The translations under genes were made by a program, and so were the position numbers. From Chionis minor (taxonomy: Eukaryota > Chordata > Aves > Charadriiformes > Chionididae): a stretch of 64,000 nucleotides of DNA. The stretch covers positions 433,816-497,815 of the forward strand of contig VZSF01001886.1 in NCBI GenBank assembly GCA_013398295.1, in the 5' to 3' direction. Shown one piece after another: positions 11,704 through 24,840 of this stretch. The notes beneath the pieces were generated by a model. That model did no database searches. It saw only the letters and a list, made by a program, of their open reading frames with translations, and was not told the DNA's origin. Every line of letters begins with the position of its first letter. The first letter of the stretch is position 1.

Positions 11704-12889
11704 CTCTTCAGTATAGGAGAAATACGTTTCTGTAACAGTGAGGATACTTACAAGGCCTGTGGATACTATAAAAGGACAATTAAATTTTAACTCATCTCTT
11801 GATTGAGTGGCCTTCTTGCCAAACAAGCCATATATAAAGACTGATGGAATCGTTTAGCAAATAACTAGCTACCCTTTGTCAGCCCTGTAGCAGTTTCGAC
11901 ATTAATTGTGCATTTTTAGTTCAGTTTTATTCAACTAAGTCAATTATATAGGCATATGTCTACAGCAGATGACCTCATTTCATTTAGCTTTTTTTTTTTA
12001 AACAGTCAGTTAGCAAAGCAAACTGATTTTTTAAGAATATTTATCTTTCCCCAAAATGTTCAAAATCTAGAGGGATATACAGTTAATTTTAAACATAACC
12101 TCAATTTTAATCACATTATTGCTTATTAGAGGCCCTGAAATCCCATAAAGGAGGGTTACTTCTGAATGTTTTAGCAGCATCTGTAAAAATGCATTTTATT
12201 TGCTATAGTTTGTAAAGCTGTAAAGTTAAAAAAGGAAAAAAAGGAAAAAAAGAGAAACCTTTTCAGCATAAATATATTTTACTTGCACTGTGTTTTTTAG
12301 CTAAAGTGAAAGCTTAGATTAAATAAAATCAAAGTTGAGAGGAATCATCAAAAGACTGTTTCTCAGTGTGAATCAAGTGTTGAAAAATGGTTGGTGTATT
12401 TTGTCAGTAATTGTACATAATTTTTGGCACATAACATAAAAATGGCTATGTAAACTATAATTATTTTGCTAAAAGACTGTATGCAAGCTGTGGGCCTACT
12501 TTAAAGATGTCCAGAGCAAAGTCCCTTCTTTGTACCTATTTTTTTATTACAAATATACTAATTGGTTCTTTATATTTTCAGAGGTTATTGTATTAAATTG
12601 TCTATTGATAGTACTTTTATGACTGTAAATACTTTGGCTTTCTTTGTGTGAACTCTCATGGTAGAATTTAACTCTCTTGCGTGTAAACTGAATGCTGATC
12701 AGTATTTTTATCAACACCTGACAACTGTTACACCCCTATTATTTTGTCTTTTAGGAAATCCTGTCTTTCCATTTTTTTTTCATGTAAATTTTGCACAGTT
12801 ACTTGTTCATATGTAAATATTTTACTTTCAAAAATGAAGTTTTTAATTGCTATTGTTTTATATAGGATTGAAAGAAAATTAACTCCTTT

Positions 12890-12895
12890 ATTAAA
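12890..12895 (+). promoter_or_regulatory. TAF4: Distal poly(A) signal candidate ATTAAA for TAF4
   Basis: An ATTAAA hexamer is followed by T-rich sequence (about 12923-12965) suited to a downstream element. It sits near the end of the AT-rich UTR-like block. Confidence 0.45.
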
Positions 12896-12915
12896 AACAA
12901 ATTTATCTGTATTTG

Positions 12916-15900
12916 CTAATGTATTTTTCTCTCTAAATCTTTTCTTCTCTTGGATTTATTTTTCTTGGTACAGTAAAAGATTAGTCTAGCTGAGGGGATG
13001 CTGTTTCCTAAAGATGCACTTTGGGTTTTTTTTCTGTTGTTTTGTTTTGTCAGTGTTTTTGAGGTATGTGACTTTATGAATCTGGAAATTTCATCGTTGT
13101 CTTAGGGGTCTTGGACAAACATCAATGGATAGTGGGTTTTGGTTGTGTTTTGGTTTTTGGTTTGGTGGGGTTTTTTTTAAGCAGGGAAGTTTCTGAAGAG
13201 ATCTTAAAAGTATTTGCTTTTGCCTAGTGAAGGTTTAATAAAACACCCTCTCCTTGAGGGCAACCTGCTCCCTCAAACACACTTAACTGCGATGGTTTGC
13301 AGAAGGTGTGACAGAACACAGAATTTGGAGCACAACTATAAAATAATATAATCAGGGACACACTTTTGATCGTTAACATGAAAATGTGAGAAGGTTTATT
13401 TCTGATGCTCTGTACTGAATGTTTGGCTTTTGGCTTGGTTGGTGTTTTTCATTCCCCCTCTCATGGGCAACTTAAAAATAATAACTATTCACATGTGAGG
13501 GCCGAATCTTTCTATTATGTTAATAGAAAAATCACGTTAATTTGAGGATTCCTGCTTGCATCCAGGCAAATCTACCTGCAGGCTGCTGCACCAAGCGCAC
13601 GCTCTTGGACTGGCCGCAGCCTGGCTCTGGTGTGGTCCAGGTGAGGAGACCAGTTGTCTCCGAGAAAATGGATCAGCTCCTAAAGCGACGTACTCACCTG
13701 ACAGCTTGTACGGCCCGGGCTTGGAGATTTGAATTGTTTGTAAACCCCAAACTGTCTTTCAAATTGTGTAATGTTATTAAGCGGAAAGAAACAACTTGGA
13801 CTTTTAGCCAAAACATTGTTGTAGCCTTCCTTTACTTGTAACACGTGGTGGCTGTAAATGTTCATCACCGCTGGCCGTCCCACGACCGAGCACGGGGTCT
13901 GCAAAGCTGTGGCAGGTAAGTTGGGAAGAAACTGGCTTCCAGGTGTTGCGTCTGATAGTAAGTTGGGGGTAAGACATGTTGGAAAAATTGAAGGTACGTT
14001 GGTATATTGGTGTGCTGTACTCTGCACTCCCTCTTCAGCAGAGATAGTAGCTCAGAAATACCCTGGAGAGGCCAGGGGAGTTGGGAGAGCTCTTCTGTAG
14101 GACCATAGCGCTTGGCTTTGTTTTAAATAACATTTTGAAGTGCACAGTCAGCCCCTCTGCTCCATATAAATTTTCGCAGCTTTTAAAAAGCTCCTGTTCT
14201 TTTCATCTGAAAAGCTGGTAGTGCCCATCTCCCTCCAGTAGTTCAAATTCATGTCGTTTTTGACTGGGATGTTGCTACTTACCTTCACTGTTGGTGCTGG
14301 AGCGAGCAGTGCCGTGCGGCCGTTGGCGTGCCTCTGAGGAGGGCTTCTCGTGGCACATTGGTTGTTCACTTTGTGGGTTTCTGGGGTTTTTAATGATAAA
14401 GATGGTAACTTTTTGAAGCTGCTCAGAAGCTTTGCATTTCAGAGCGGAGTCATAACTGAGGAGAGGTGGCATTGACAGGTCAATGCGTGTGGACGAGAGC
14501 ACTTCTCTTGGGAATTAGTGGTCCGTACAGAGGGAAACTGGGATTCTGGCCCCTGGGCTTGCACAGCTCCCCTCAAGAGGGAGGGTTACTGTGTGAGGCA
14601 GTTTACTGTCCCGTCCCTTCGCCCTCTTCCCCAGAGTGATGCACCTTCGGTGTGGGAGGTGTGCGCTGGGGACGGCCGCAGCGGGAGCCGCTCTCTGGGT
14701 CGCAGTCGACGCTGTTATTCTGATTTCTTTTATCAGTGCAGCCCCGGGTCCAGGACAGGTTGCTTCTCTCTCGCCTGCAGGTTTGCCACCGCTTGTGGCT
14801 GTGACCTAGAGGTGGGGTCTTGACCCTGGCTTCCAGCAGCCTCCACGTCTGGTTTTTTAACACCTTTGATCAGGTAGTGCATAGCTGTGATGTTCCTCAG
14901 GTATCAGGACCGTTCTTTTTCTACCACAAAAATTCAACGGAACAAATAGGATATAATGCAGCACTCTGAATTCAGCCTGTTCTTCGTATTTCACAGGTAT
15001 ATAATTCAGTATATGTTTTGAGGGAGCCCATTGAAATGCACAGTGAGAGGTGTGTGCGTGAACGCTCTGGTAGATGCCATCGAGTTCAGGGTAATTAAGA
15101 TTTTACTGGAGATTTTCATCTGAGCCAAGAAATTTCCCTGTATTTCTGAGATTGACTAAATTACGAATAATGGTATGACAAGTCTAATGCTTTCTTTAAG
15201 AAGTCTTTAACTATTTTCTCATGTTTGCAGTTATTGGTCCATCTGCAGAGAAGAGCCTTAACTTTTGGGGGTAAGTGCAGTAGGACAGCAGCTCGGCAGC
15301 GGTGTTTCCCCAGAGCCTGTGCGTACACCGTGTGTCCAGGTGAGCGTGCAAACCCTCGTGCTTGTGCCTCCGCGCTGGGAGCGGTCCCTCCTTCAGGTAC
15401 TTCTGTATTTGTGCAAGGATTTTTACACATTGGGGCTTTAGGCAAGTGCCGGCCAACCTGACACCTTAAAATAGGGTATAAAGCGGGGGGGAGGAAAGGG
15501 ATTAGGTACAGCTTGATCCTAATCTTTAGATTTTTGGAAACCATCATGCAAGCAGCGCCACGTATACAACTGGCTTCTCCATATTTTGGGATATTTTTTA
15601 GCAAGCGACGTTTCCCTGATGTGAATGTCAACAAATTTGGGAGATACCTGTTCATCGCAGGGGTAAATAGGGCGGGCAGCACACGGCGCCTGCTCTGCCT
15701 CGTGGACCTGCCGTTAGCCTGCCCAGTGCTTGTCACCCCTGGAGGCGAGTGTCCCAGTCCTCCCAGTTAGAATATCCTGCAGGCTGCCAACTGGGACTCT
15801 GCTTCAAATTGCGTTTTAATAGCACAGACCTGTGCCCCCCCCCAGCAGAGCTGCTTCGGCCAAACCCTGCTTTCCCGGCTCTCCCATCGCCATCCTGGGC

Positions 15901-16020
15901 GCGCTTTGCGCCTGAGACCTGAGCCAGGGCTCCTTCATTTTTGGTGCTATTGTTATTACTCAGTGACATACTGAGCTGTGGGGAAGGGAATAAATTCTTT
16001 AAAAGTTGCTTTTAGGAGCT
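12916..16020. other. Intergenic, no gene seen
   Basis: A G/T-rich stretch lies at about 13020-13180 and a further AATAAA at 13237. From about 13.5 kb the sequence becomes GC-rich. Open frames on both strands overlap one another and match no family I recognise. Confidence 0.6.
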
Positions 16021-16140
16021 CAGTCACGGTCCTCGTATTGCGGTGGCTCCGGAGGGACACGCTCGGTGCCGCTGCAGGCGCGGGAGCGCGAGCGGCGGCT
16101 CTGGGCGCGCTGGGGGAGGCTGCGTGTTTCGCAGCCGCTA
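16021..16140. other. CpG-dense patch
   Basis: I count 18 CpG dinucleotides in these 120 bases, far above the vertebrate background, in GC-rich sequence. It could be a small orphan CpG island or promoter of a non-coding transcript. Nothing coding is recognisable. Confidence 0.45.
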
Positions 16141-17404
16141 CCTGATCTCGCTTTTGTTCTGCTACTTCAGAAAGAGCTTTCGGCGTGAAACACGGTACAT
16201 TTTCCCTTTGTTTTCCTGCTTGGCTTATTTACTGTTTCTTCTGTCGAGAGCTGGGTTGCACCCTGTTTGGTTTCCTCCTGGGAGTTTCCCTGCTCTGAAG
16301 TCAATAGACGACTTGTACAAACAACGCGAGCGGCATTTGGTCTGTGATATGTACCATGCTTCTGTAAAAGTACTGAATAAATGCATAACAAATCTTGCTT
16401 TTACTGCTCTGTAAAAGTACTATATGGTTTTACTTGAGCACTTACATACTTTTCAGTCCAATAACAAAATTAAGTTGCCAAAAAAAAAAATTTGCAAGTG
16501 CTTTCTAGTTTACTGTGATGCATTTGGTGCTCTAATTTCAAGCACACACATTGGAGCGTTGCCCAATTATTGCAGATTGGGCTTTGAAGAACAATATATC
16601 TAATTTCCCAGGAGACCAACGCGGTGATGTTGAGATTACAGCCTCTTTAAGAGAAAATGAAAATCCTAATGTCATCTCAGGCATGTCACCGTTCAGCACC
16701 CGGGATCCTTTACTGCGCTTTGAGCGGGACAAGGGAAAAATCTGGGTAAGTCATGGGTAAGGCCCTTCCCCTCACGGTGGAGTTGGATTGATCATTCCTA
16801 GTTGAGAAGTAAGACTACAGTGCCTTAGAAAGATCAGATGTTCTCATGCTTTTCACACTGATGCATGGCACTGGGGTGTGATTTGATGTTGTGGGGTTTT
16901 TCCTTTGTATTGTAGCTTTTCTTCCCCTTTTTCTTCTTGAAGGGCGGGAGTATGTTTGTGTGTGTACACTTATTCTTAGCGCAGGTGTTTCAGGGGCCCT
17001 GGTTAGAGCACGACCCTAAACCGGTTGGTGTGGGCAGAGCTGAGCGTGCCGGTGGCGGTGAGCGCTGTTCCCAGCCAGCTGCTCTCCTCTCCCGAATCCC
17101 AGCGGAGATCTGTCCCTCCCTGTCCCCGCAAGACCAGCCGTGCCACGGCTTGAACCCAGCAAAACTGCCCCGAACTCTCAGTTCCCTGGTGGCAAAATGC
17201 CCGAGGGCTTGTGTGGGCAGCGCCGAGCGCGGGAGCTGGTGGCTGGGGAGGAGGGAACGAGGGACCGTCCGCTCTGCCCAGCCCTGGGCCCCCAGCAGCC
17301 GCCTGGATGCACAGGCATGAGCGAGCTGGGAGCTCGGGGCGGCTTCACCCCACGGGAACACGCCGGAGGCTGCGCCCGCTGCTGGAGTGCTCAGCCGGGT
17401 CGGT
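16141..17404. other. Intergenic, no gene seen
   Basis: This is mixed sequence. It is AT-richer at 16360-16700 and very GC-rich at 17000-17400 with many CpGs. I recognise no gene. Confidence 0.55.
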
Positions 17405-17812
17405 TTAAATGAGGAGCGGCTGAGAGAGTTGAGATTGTTGAGCCTGGAGAAGAGAAGGTTGAGGGGAGACCTTCTCACTCTCTACAACTCCCTGAAAGGA
17501 GGTTGTAGCCAGGTGGGGTCAATCTCTTCTCCCAAGGAACAAGCGACAGGACAAGAGGAAATGGCCTCAAGTTGTGCCAGGGCAGGTTTAGGTTGGATAT
17601 TAGGAGAAACTTCTTTACCAAAAGGGTTCTCAAGCATTGGAACAGGCTGCCCAGGGAGGTGGTGGAATCGCCGTCCCTGGAGGTATTTAAAAGCCGCGCA
17701 GACGTGGTGCTGAGGGACATGGGTTAGGGGGGGTTTTGGCAGTGTAGGTTATGGTTGGACTCAATGATCTTGAAGGTCTCTTCCAACCCAAGTGATTCTG
17801 TGATTCTATGAA
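17405..17812 (+). repeat. CR1 LINE 3' end (non-LTR retrotransposon fragment)
   Basis: Hallmarks of the avian CR1 3' end appear in order: GAGCCTGGAGAAGAGAAGG, GGGGAGACCTTCTCACTCTC, GGAACAGGCTGCCCAGGGAG, TGGTTGGACTCAATGATCTT, and the terminal GATTCTGTGATTCTATGA repeat tail. The fragment is about 400 bp, 5'-truncated as usual for CR1, and carries no intact reverse transcriptase. It is the best preserved mobile element in the window and a strong pointer to an avian source. Confidence 0.95.
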
Positions 17813-18211
17813 ATGTGAGAGAAACTGGTCCTGTGCGTGGTCTATGCAGATAAATACATCTTGAATAACAGCTAAACCCGGCCCCTGGTACCTACCCAGC
17901 CGACAGAGCAGGTCTGTGCCAGCATCCTCCGTCTCCTTGGCAACGGGAGCCTGCGATGGGCGAGCGGGACCAGCCTGGGGGGCAGCTGAGGAGGGGGCTC
18001 ACCCCGCCATGCCAGCGTACCTCCCCGCCGTGCCAACCTCTCCGTGGGGGCTGGATTCTCCCGGGAGTTCCCGAGGCTGCTTTGCTGGCGTGGAGGAAGG
18101 TCAGGAGGGGCTGCGTGACCCCGGCTCCTCACGGCATCGGCTGCACCGAGCCACTGCCTGCGGCTTGTGGCTCCCCCTGCTCCCACCCTGCTCTGTTTAC
18201 TTACATATAGA

Positions 18212-18292
18212 GAGAGACACACAATATACATGTGTATATATGTTTGTAAATAGATTTTATATATATTTATATATAAATACACACACAAGTAT
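18212..18292. repeat. AT/CA-rich low-complexity tract
   Basis: Interrupted GA, CA, TA and TATATTTA runs make up about 80 bases. It is a degenerate microsatellite. Confidence 0.8.
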
Positions 18293-18410
18293 ACCTAAAA
18301 GTCTGTAGGGAAGCTCCCTTCTCCCCCAGCGGGGCTGGGGCTGTGACCTGGCAGGTCTCCTGTATCTCTGGTCCTGCCTACAGCTGGTTTTGCAGGGTTG
18401 GGGAGTGTAA

Positions 18411-18552
18411 ATTCCCCTCTCTGGAGACATTCCCAACCCGCCTGGACGCCATCCTGGGCAGCCTGCTGTAGGTGGACCTGCTCTGGCAGGGGGTTGCACC
18501 AGATGATCTCCAGAGGGCCCTGCCAGCCCTGGGGATTCTGTGATTCTGTGAT
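18411..18552 (+). repeat. CR1 LINE tail fragment, second copy
   Basis: TCTGGAGACATTCCCAACCC, CGCCTGGACGCCATCCTG, ACCAGATGATCTCCAGAGG and a final GATTCTGTGATTCTGTGAT match the last part of CR1. It is in the same orientation as the copy 600 bp upstream but of a different, more diverged type. Confidence 0.88.
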
Positions 18553-21500
18553 GTTTTCACCCAAAGCTGCCTTTGTACAAGGAGATTGTTCCGTAACTGG
18601 GAAGCAAGGAGCCTCTTGCACACTTCATCCTGTGCACGGATGTGCGATGGGATGTTCATGCTCGCTCTGAGGATGGGGCTGCTAATAACTACTAATAACT
18701 ACTTCAAGGAAAGCTACTGTTATTTTTCTGTAACCAGTGAACATTTCTGTGGTGGAATATTTTGTGGCTGGATGTGGAAGGGGATGAAGGGGAAGCTGGG
18801 AGAAGCTGATGGGGGGGGGCGGAATATATCAAAGTGTTGGTGAAGTAGTCCAACACTCAGCATGAGTTTAATGGGAGAAAACTGGGGTCAGCGTGGAGTC
18901 AGGTGGGAGGGAGTAAAGAGGTCAGCACTGGGGTTTCATGTCCTGTGGCTGAGGGAGAAGAAACTAATGATTTCTGGAGGAAAAATAAAATAAAAGGTGA
19001 GGACGGTGATGGAGGCAGCTAGTCCTCACTGTCCTGTGCCTTCACCCATCAGAGGGGATTAACTCCGCATCCCATTCCTGCCTCAGCTGAATTCCTGCTG
19101 AGGGAGCACACGGGAACCCTCGGCTGGGCAATGCTCTCTAATTGCTGTTATTTCATTAATAAGGCGCCGTACCTGTCTCTCCCCCGTGCACGGGCAGCCG
19201 GCTCGTCTCGGCGGGCGGCAGATGGTGCTCTGAGCCCGGCTACGCCGCCACCGATCCCCATCCCTCCACCATCCCTGCTCCGCCAAACGCAGTCCTGCAG
19301 GAATCACGGGCTGCTGGGGCGGGGAGGGATGCTTTTCTGCTTAAATCAAAGCATAAATTATTAATTTTTGCTGAGTGCTAAATAATAGAAAGTAGGAAGG
19401 GCAGAAAGGGGGGTTGTAGCTTAGTTGATGTGGTAGGAAAAAACCAAACCTCCAATTAAAAAAAAAATAAAAATAACAGAAACGAGGACAGGCCTGTGTG
19501 CTTCAGCAGGCTGATCAGAATGGGTGCCCCACGCTTCTTATTTATGTATGTAGGTGTTTTTGGAGGACACGGGTGCTGAGGGTGGCGGATGCCTGTGAGT
19601 TTGCAAGCGCAAAGACAGGCACAAGCCAGGGGAATTAGTCGCGGCACAGAAGAAAGCGAGCTGCCGATTAGAAACGTTTACAAAACAGGACACAGATGTT
19701 CAAAGGGAACTTCTGGTGATAGCAAGATGTAAGAAAATCAGTGTCAAAGAGCTCAGTACACACAGAATCAACATTTTAACCACTGCCTCTTCATTTCCCC
19801 CCTTCTTTCAAGTGCTGTGATTTCTACAGGTTACAAATCTATACGGCTCCATACGAGATGTGTTTGAAGAGGGTCGAGGTAAGCTGATGCTGGGAGCTGT
19901 GGCTGCTGGAGGTAGGAAATCCCAAATATCTCAGGAATGTGCTTTGGGAGGGCTGGCAGAGCAGGGAGGGCACCGCTGCGGAGCAGGGTCTGTCCTGGTT
20001 CTTGTCACGATTGGCGTCATCCCTGTTTTGTGCCTTTGCAAGGCAAATTCTGTGCGTGGAGGAGGGGGTTGGTGTGGGTTTCCCTGCTGCCTGGGTTTCA
20101 GCCGGGCTCCCTGTGGCTCTTGGCCCCAGATCCCCGTTAATCAGTGCTGAGCCGAGCAGCAGGGGGATTTCTTCTCCCCCTCAGCTGTTGTTGGGAGACA
20201 CCATGATGGGGAGAGGTGGGCGCAGGGCTGGGCTGCAGGCACGGTGGTGGCGCGACTCTGCCCCTTCTCCCGTCTCCCTGGGTGCCCGGGTCACCGCAGA
20301 CCTCCGAGGTGCTCCCCAAACCCCACTCCAATGTCACCCTGCGGCTCGAGCGCTGGCTCAGCCCTGACCGCCGCATCGATTCCAGGTCAAACCACGCCAC
20401 GGGCAGCGCCGTGTCAGGGAATTGCTGCGTTTTCTAGGTCATTAAGTCCTTTGCTCTTTAGTTCTTTGCCTCGTGGACACCCCCAAGGTGTGTTATAATC
20501 ACCCCAAAATGCAGCCACTATCTGTTCAGTGTCCCCTGGGGTGGGGGGAGGAAGAGCAGAGTTGCATTAAATTGCAATAATCAAGAGCTGCTGTAACAAA
20601 TGAACTTGAACCTACTTGACAGGAGGCAGCAGAGGTGCTGCCTCGCTCTCTGCGAAGGGCCGTGTTTAGTGGTAATCTTATTTGTAATCAATCAATATGT
20701 TTACTGCAGGAGAGAATATCATCCAGTATTACTTTAAGACACTTAGGGGATGTGACACCGTTCCCAACTCCAATGTAAACACGTTAGTTGACTGCATTTG
20801 CTAATAGGAAAAACACGCTGTTTTTCAGCAGGACTGGCAGAGGGGTTTGTTCGGGGGGGCTGGAGACAGGTTCCTGGTCCCATCTCCAAGGGAGAGCCCT
20901 GTCTCTTTTCCGGGCTCACGGATGGGTGGTCACCTCCAGTCAGCTGAGGCTGATCGTCCCCCTGAGCCGAGCCCATCACTCCTGTCCCATGAGGTCGGAG
21001 ACGTTCGTCTCACGAAGGTGATGCCGGAAGAGTTTGGTTTTCCCTAGGAGTTCAGCGCGTTGTTATAAAACCCTAACCAGCACTTTCCACTGGGGGAAGA
21101 CAAGGGGCAGCGCCTGGCCTTCAGCCTATCTTCTGCTCTTACTTCTTGCTTTGCTTCGTGCTGACGCAGGGAGAACCCCCTGACTTGGGTCAACACCGAG
21201 GATCGTGAAGCGGGAGCGTCACGCTGTCCTGGAGGGGGCTGTGCCGTGCGGAGCAGAACCCGGCTGCGTGGGCACGAGGCCGGCGAGAGCAAAGGCGGTG
21301 GGAGCAGGAGGATGGGCAGGAGCCAGCAGCGCCGTGGGCAGGACCTGTCCAAGCCCCGAGGGCAGCTGCTCTGCTCCTCAGAGGATGAGGTTTAGAGGAA
21401 TCCCCTCTTTGGAGAAGAGGCTGCTCGTGTGTCAGAGGAGGAAATACCTTTTAGAAGCGGCCCAAAGGGTAAAAACCTGTTGGCTCTGTAAGTCACTGGA

Positions 21501-24500
21501 GAAGCAAAAGTTGGTGGCCCTCCCTCAGCCACGGGCAGGCAGAGGGGGGCTCGTGCCATGGTCTGGGGTCCTGCTGGGGCTGCGTCGCTCCCCAGAGGGT
21601 GAGATCTCCCATCCAGAGACCCACTGGGGAGATGCTCCTGCCATCCCAGGGCTGCGCCGTTTGCTGCGGGAGCAGCTCACCGGGAGCACCCTGTCGCGGC
21701 CGCGCATCAGCCTGGCCGAGCAGAAGCGCTGTGGGGTGGGGGACCTCGGTGTCAGCGGGGGCTGGAGGGCTCATCCCAGCCCAGTGCCCGGCGTGGCCAC
21801 CGGCCACCGCCGTACCGCACGTTTCTCATCCGTTGGATGCTGTTGGTAAGGAGTTGTTGCTAAAATAACTAGTTTTTTCCTGAGAATTGCTTATCTGCTG
21901 CTTCTAGGGCTCTTGGAGCAGGTTATGACACGCTTGGGCCGTCAGAGCTCCGCAGGCGCAACCTGCCAGCGCCGGTGACGGAGGCTGATGAGGTATAAAG
22001 GAGAAGAGCGAGCCGGGACTGCGCAGCCCTGGCAGCGCGGGGACAGGTGGCTGTGGGGATGAGCATGGGGACAAAGACAAAGCCGTGTGGAGGTACGTCC
22101 TCGGAGCTGTGTGCCCCAGGCAGTGCCAGCTGAGGCAGGAGAAAATATGAAAAATCAGACTGGTTTTTTTTGTGTTCAGGAAACTTTGGAGGTTTTAGTA
22201 AAAACTTAGATGGCAACACATAACATCTATAACAAACAATTAGGCTCTAATGCACCCAGTGGAGGAGTTTCCCACTCACCCCAGGCAGTTAGAAGGTGCC
22301 TTTTATCCTGAAACATGAGGGTTATATGTGTAAAAGGGTATAATGTTTCCTTTATAAAATTTTTATCCTGTCTAATGTATCCCAAAGCTCTTTAGAAACT
22401 GAAAATACAAACTCCGGAGGTTTGGCTGCAGTTACAAGGGAAAGGGACGGCGGCGTATTCCAACACAGCCCCTTGCAGACTGGCAGCGAGGGGGGTCATT
22501 GTGTCCTACCGGGGCAGAAGCATTGTCCGAGAGAGGTGGGATGTCCCATCCCCATGGGTCTTGGCCAGACGTGCTGGTTCCCTGGAGCATCTTTTGGGAT
22601 CCAGAGCCCGTGGCGGCGCACAGGCTTGCACCACTCTGCGGCTGCGAGGAACCTTAAATCTGAGCTAAACTGACAAGGAAGCTAGTAGGAAAATAAAAAC
22701 GACACAAAAAATAAATGCTGGCTGTTTAATTATTTAAATTAAGACTTATTTGAAAGCTGTGTTTGCAGCAAACACCCCCCCTCCTTTATTTTTTAATGAG
22801 CTCCAGTGCATTGGGAGGGGGGGGGTGTGAAATCCAATAAACTCTTCCTAGCAGTTTTTTAACATGTTTAATTAAACAGGTAGGAAAAACCCCTCCATCC
22901 GCCGCTTCCAGAACAGGCGGTGTCAGCACTCCCTCCCCAGCACGTTATTCCCTGCCGGCAGGAAAAGGCCCTGGGGATTTTCAGTGGGATGGGGGATCCC
23001 TTCTGTGACCCAGGAGGGGTTTGGGGATACGGAGCAAAGCGCTCCAAGAGCTTCTCCCTGGGGAGAGCGAGGGCTGCTGTCAGCCCTGCTCCTGAGAAGG
23101 CTTTCCTGCATCCCTGGTGCCGGTGCTGCAGATCATCCCCTGCCTAGACCAAAGGAAAAAATCACGGAGGGGAACACATGTCATTTCTACCCTCTTTTTG
23201 TCATATTAATTGAATTGAGTCTTATTGCTTTGCTTTGCTAAAAATTGTTAATTAGGAGCTCAGAGCAGTGGGCCAGTGGCAACAGGGAGGTCTTGTCTCG
23301 CTCATGTTAATGCAGTAACAGCGGGGCTGAACTGGGGAGTCAGAATAAACCATCTCAGGGAATAATGAAACAGTTGGAGATGGATGCGCACGGCGGGGGG
23401 AGGAGGTCAAGCCTGGAGTTAGAGCCAGGGCCGTTTGCAAGCTCGTTACGGCCAGTTACTTACCTGAGCAGAGGGGGCAGGTGGCTACCGGTGGCCCTTG
23501 GAAATTGTAACCCCATTCCTGCTGCAGCCCCAACGGTGGGATGAGCAAAAAGAGCTGATGGGATGTAATAGAAAATTACGATTTTTTGCTTCTTTGTTCT
23601 CATCTTTGTCTTCCTGCCTGGATCGCGCTGTGGCCTTGTTTGGGAAGGGCCATCTCTCCCTGTACGTACTTCACACAGCAGAACCCGGTCTTGGGGGAGC
23701 CGCCGCTCATCGCTGTGCTGCCCGTTATCAAAGAACTACAGCAGCGAAGGAAACCCATAGGCTTTAGTTTTATCAAGTACAGGAGGGCAGTTCAGGGGGA
23801 AAGGGGAATCGTTGGGTTGTGTAACATGGATATTCTGCTTCATGTCCAGGGAAGCCTGTGTGGCATGACAAGGCTGGGAAAGCCTTGGAGAAATGACATC
23901 CGCAGCCCCGCAACCTCAGCTCCGTCTGTGCTGCCTCTTCGCATGCCTGTCCCCTGCAGCAGCTGCCCCAGGATGCATCCTGCTTTCCATCCGCCTGGAT
24001 GGGGGATCCCTGCCTGTCCCTCGGGCTGAGTCCAGCCCCGTCACGTCCTGGGCTCCGAAGCAGCTGGAGCTGCTGCGTCGGCAGTGGTTGGTGGTCGGGC
24101 GTTGGTTGTTTCCCATTGCAACCAGAAAGGTGTGACCACAGCTCACGTGCACTTCCATCACCTGTGCCGGCGTGTTGTCCATCCCAGGGCTCGGATGCGG
24201 ATCTGTCAGTCTGGGAAAGGTGAGGATGGGACCCCGAGGGGGCGGCAGCATCCTCGGTGGGGTTGCAGCAATGGTGGAGCGAGATGGATGGGGCTGGCAG
24301 CCGCAGCCCAAAGCCCAGCAGCTCTCGGGCACCAACACCCCCTCCCCGCACAGCGCTGGGGCTTGGCTGTGGCTTTTCCATCTGCGCAGCTGGAGAAAAA
24401 CAGTTCAGGAAGGTAGGAATGACTGGGTGAACCGATGAAAACATCGGTAAAATGGCATTTTCTGAGGCCAGGGGGAGGCTGTTCAGGCGGTGGGTGTCCA

Positions 24501-24840
24501 GGCACGGGGCAGTGGGGCCACCTGCACCCAGGGCATCCCCTGCACGGCCGGTGCTATTGCTCGCAGCCAGCATGGTGGCTGCGTGGTGCGGGCACAGTGC
24601 TCCTACGGGGCCTTTCTGGGGATTTTTTTCCATTCTTTTTTCTTTTTTTTTTTTCTGGAAGGGGCATATTTTTATTTGAATAACACCAAGAGAAATTAAA
24701 AATAGACCCCACTCATCATAGATGGGAGGGTAGCTATAAAATCTAGTGTTTCAGGAGAGAAACGCCAACGCAACAGTCCCCCACAATTGGAAAAGCCGAT
24801 GGGTGAAGAGTGGGCAGCTGCGCTGGGGCCGGTGCCCGGC
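18553..24840. other. Intergenic, no gene seen
   Basis: This is GC-rich DNA interspersed with AT-rich islands, for example about 20555-20740 and 22670-22870. Open frames over 200 codons occur at 21205-21849 and 23773-24633 but overlap others on the opposite strand. They are biased toward Pro/Gly/Ala/Arg, as expected from stop-poor GC-rich sequence. Confidence 0.5.

Larger units (their letters stand above)
11547..12915 (+). other. TAF4: TAF4 3' UTR (end estimated)
   Basis: This AT-rich block follows the TAA without coding potential and contrasts with the GC-rich intergenic DNA beyond 13.5 kb. Candidate poly(A) signals are AATAAA at 11698 and 12322 and ATTAAA at 12592 and 12890. The last is followed within 60 bases by a T-rich stretch, so I chose it as the most likely distal end. 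The exact cleavage site is inferred. Confidence 0.55.

Noticed and set aside
15161..15736. 191-codon open frame on the - strand
   Set aside because: No recognisable product, overlapped by + strand frames.
16375..16380. AATAAA near 16376 as the end of a + strand gene
   Set aside because: No coding exon or spliced structure precedes it; isolated hexamers are common by chance.
23773..24633. 286-codon open frame on the - strand
   Set aside because: Same reasoning: overlapping frames on both strands, biased composition, no known family.
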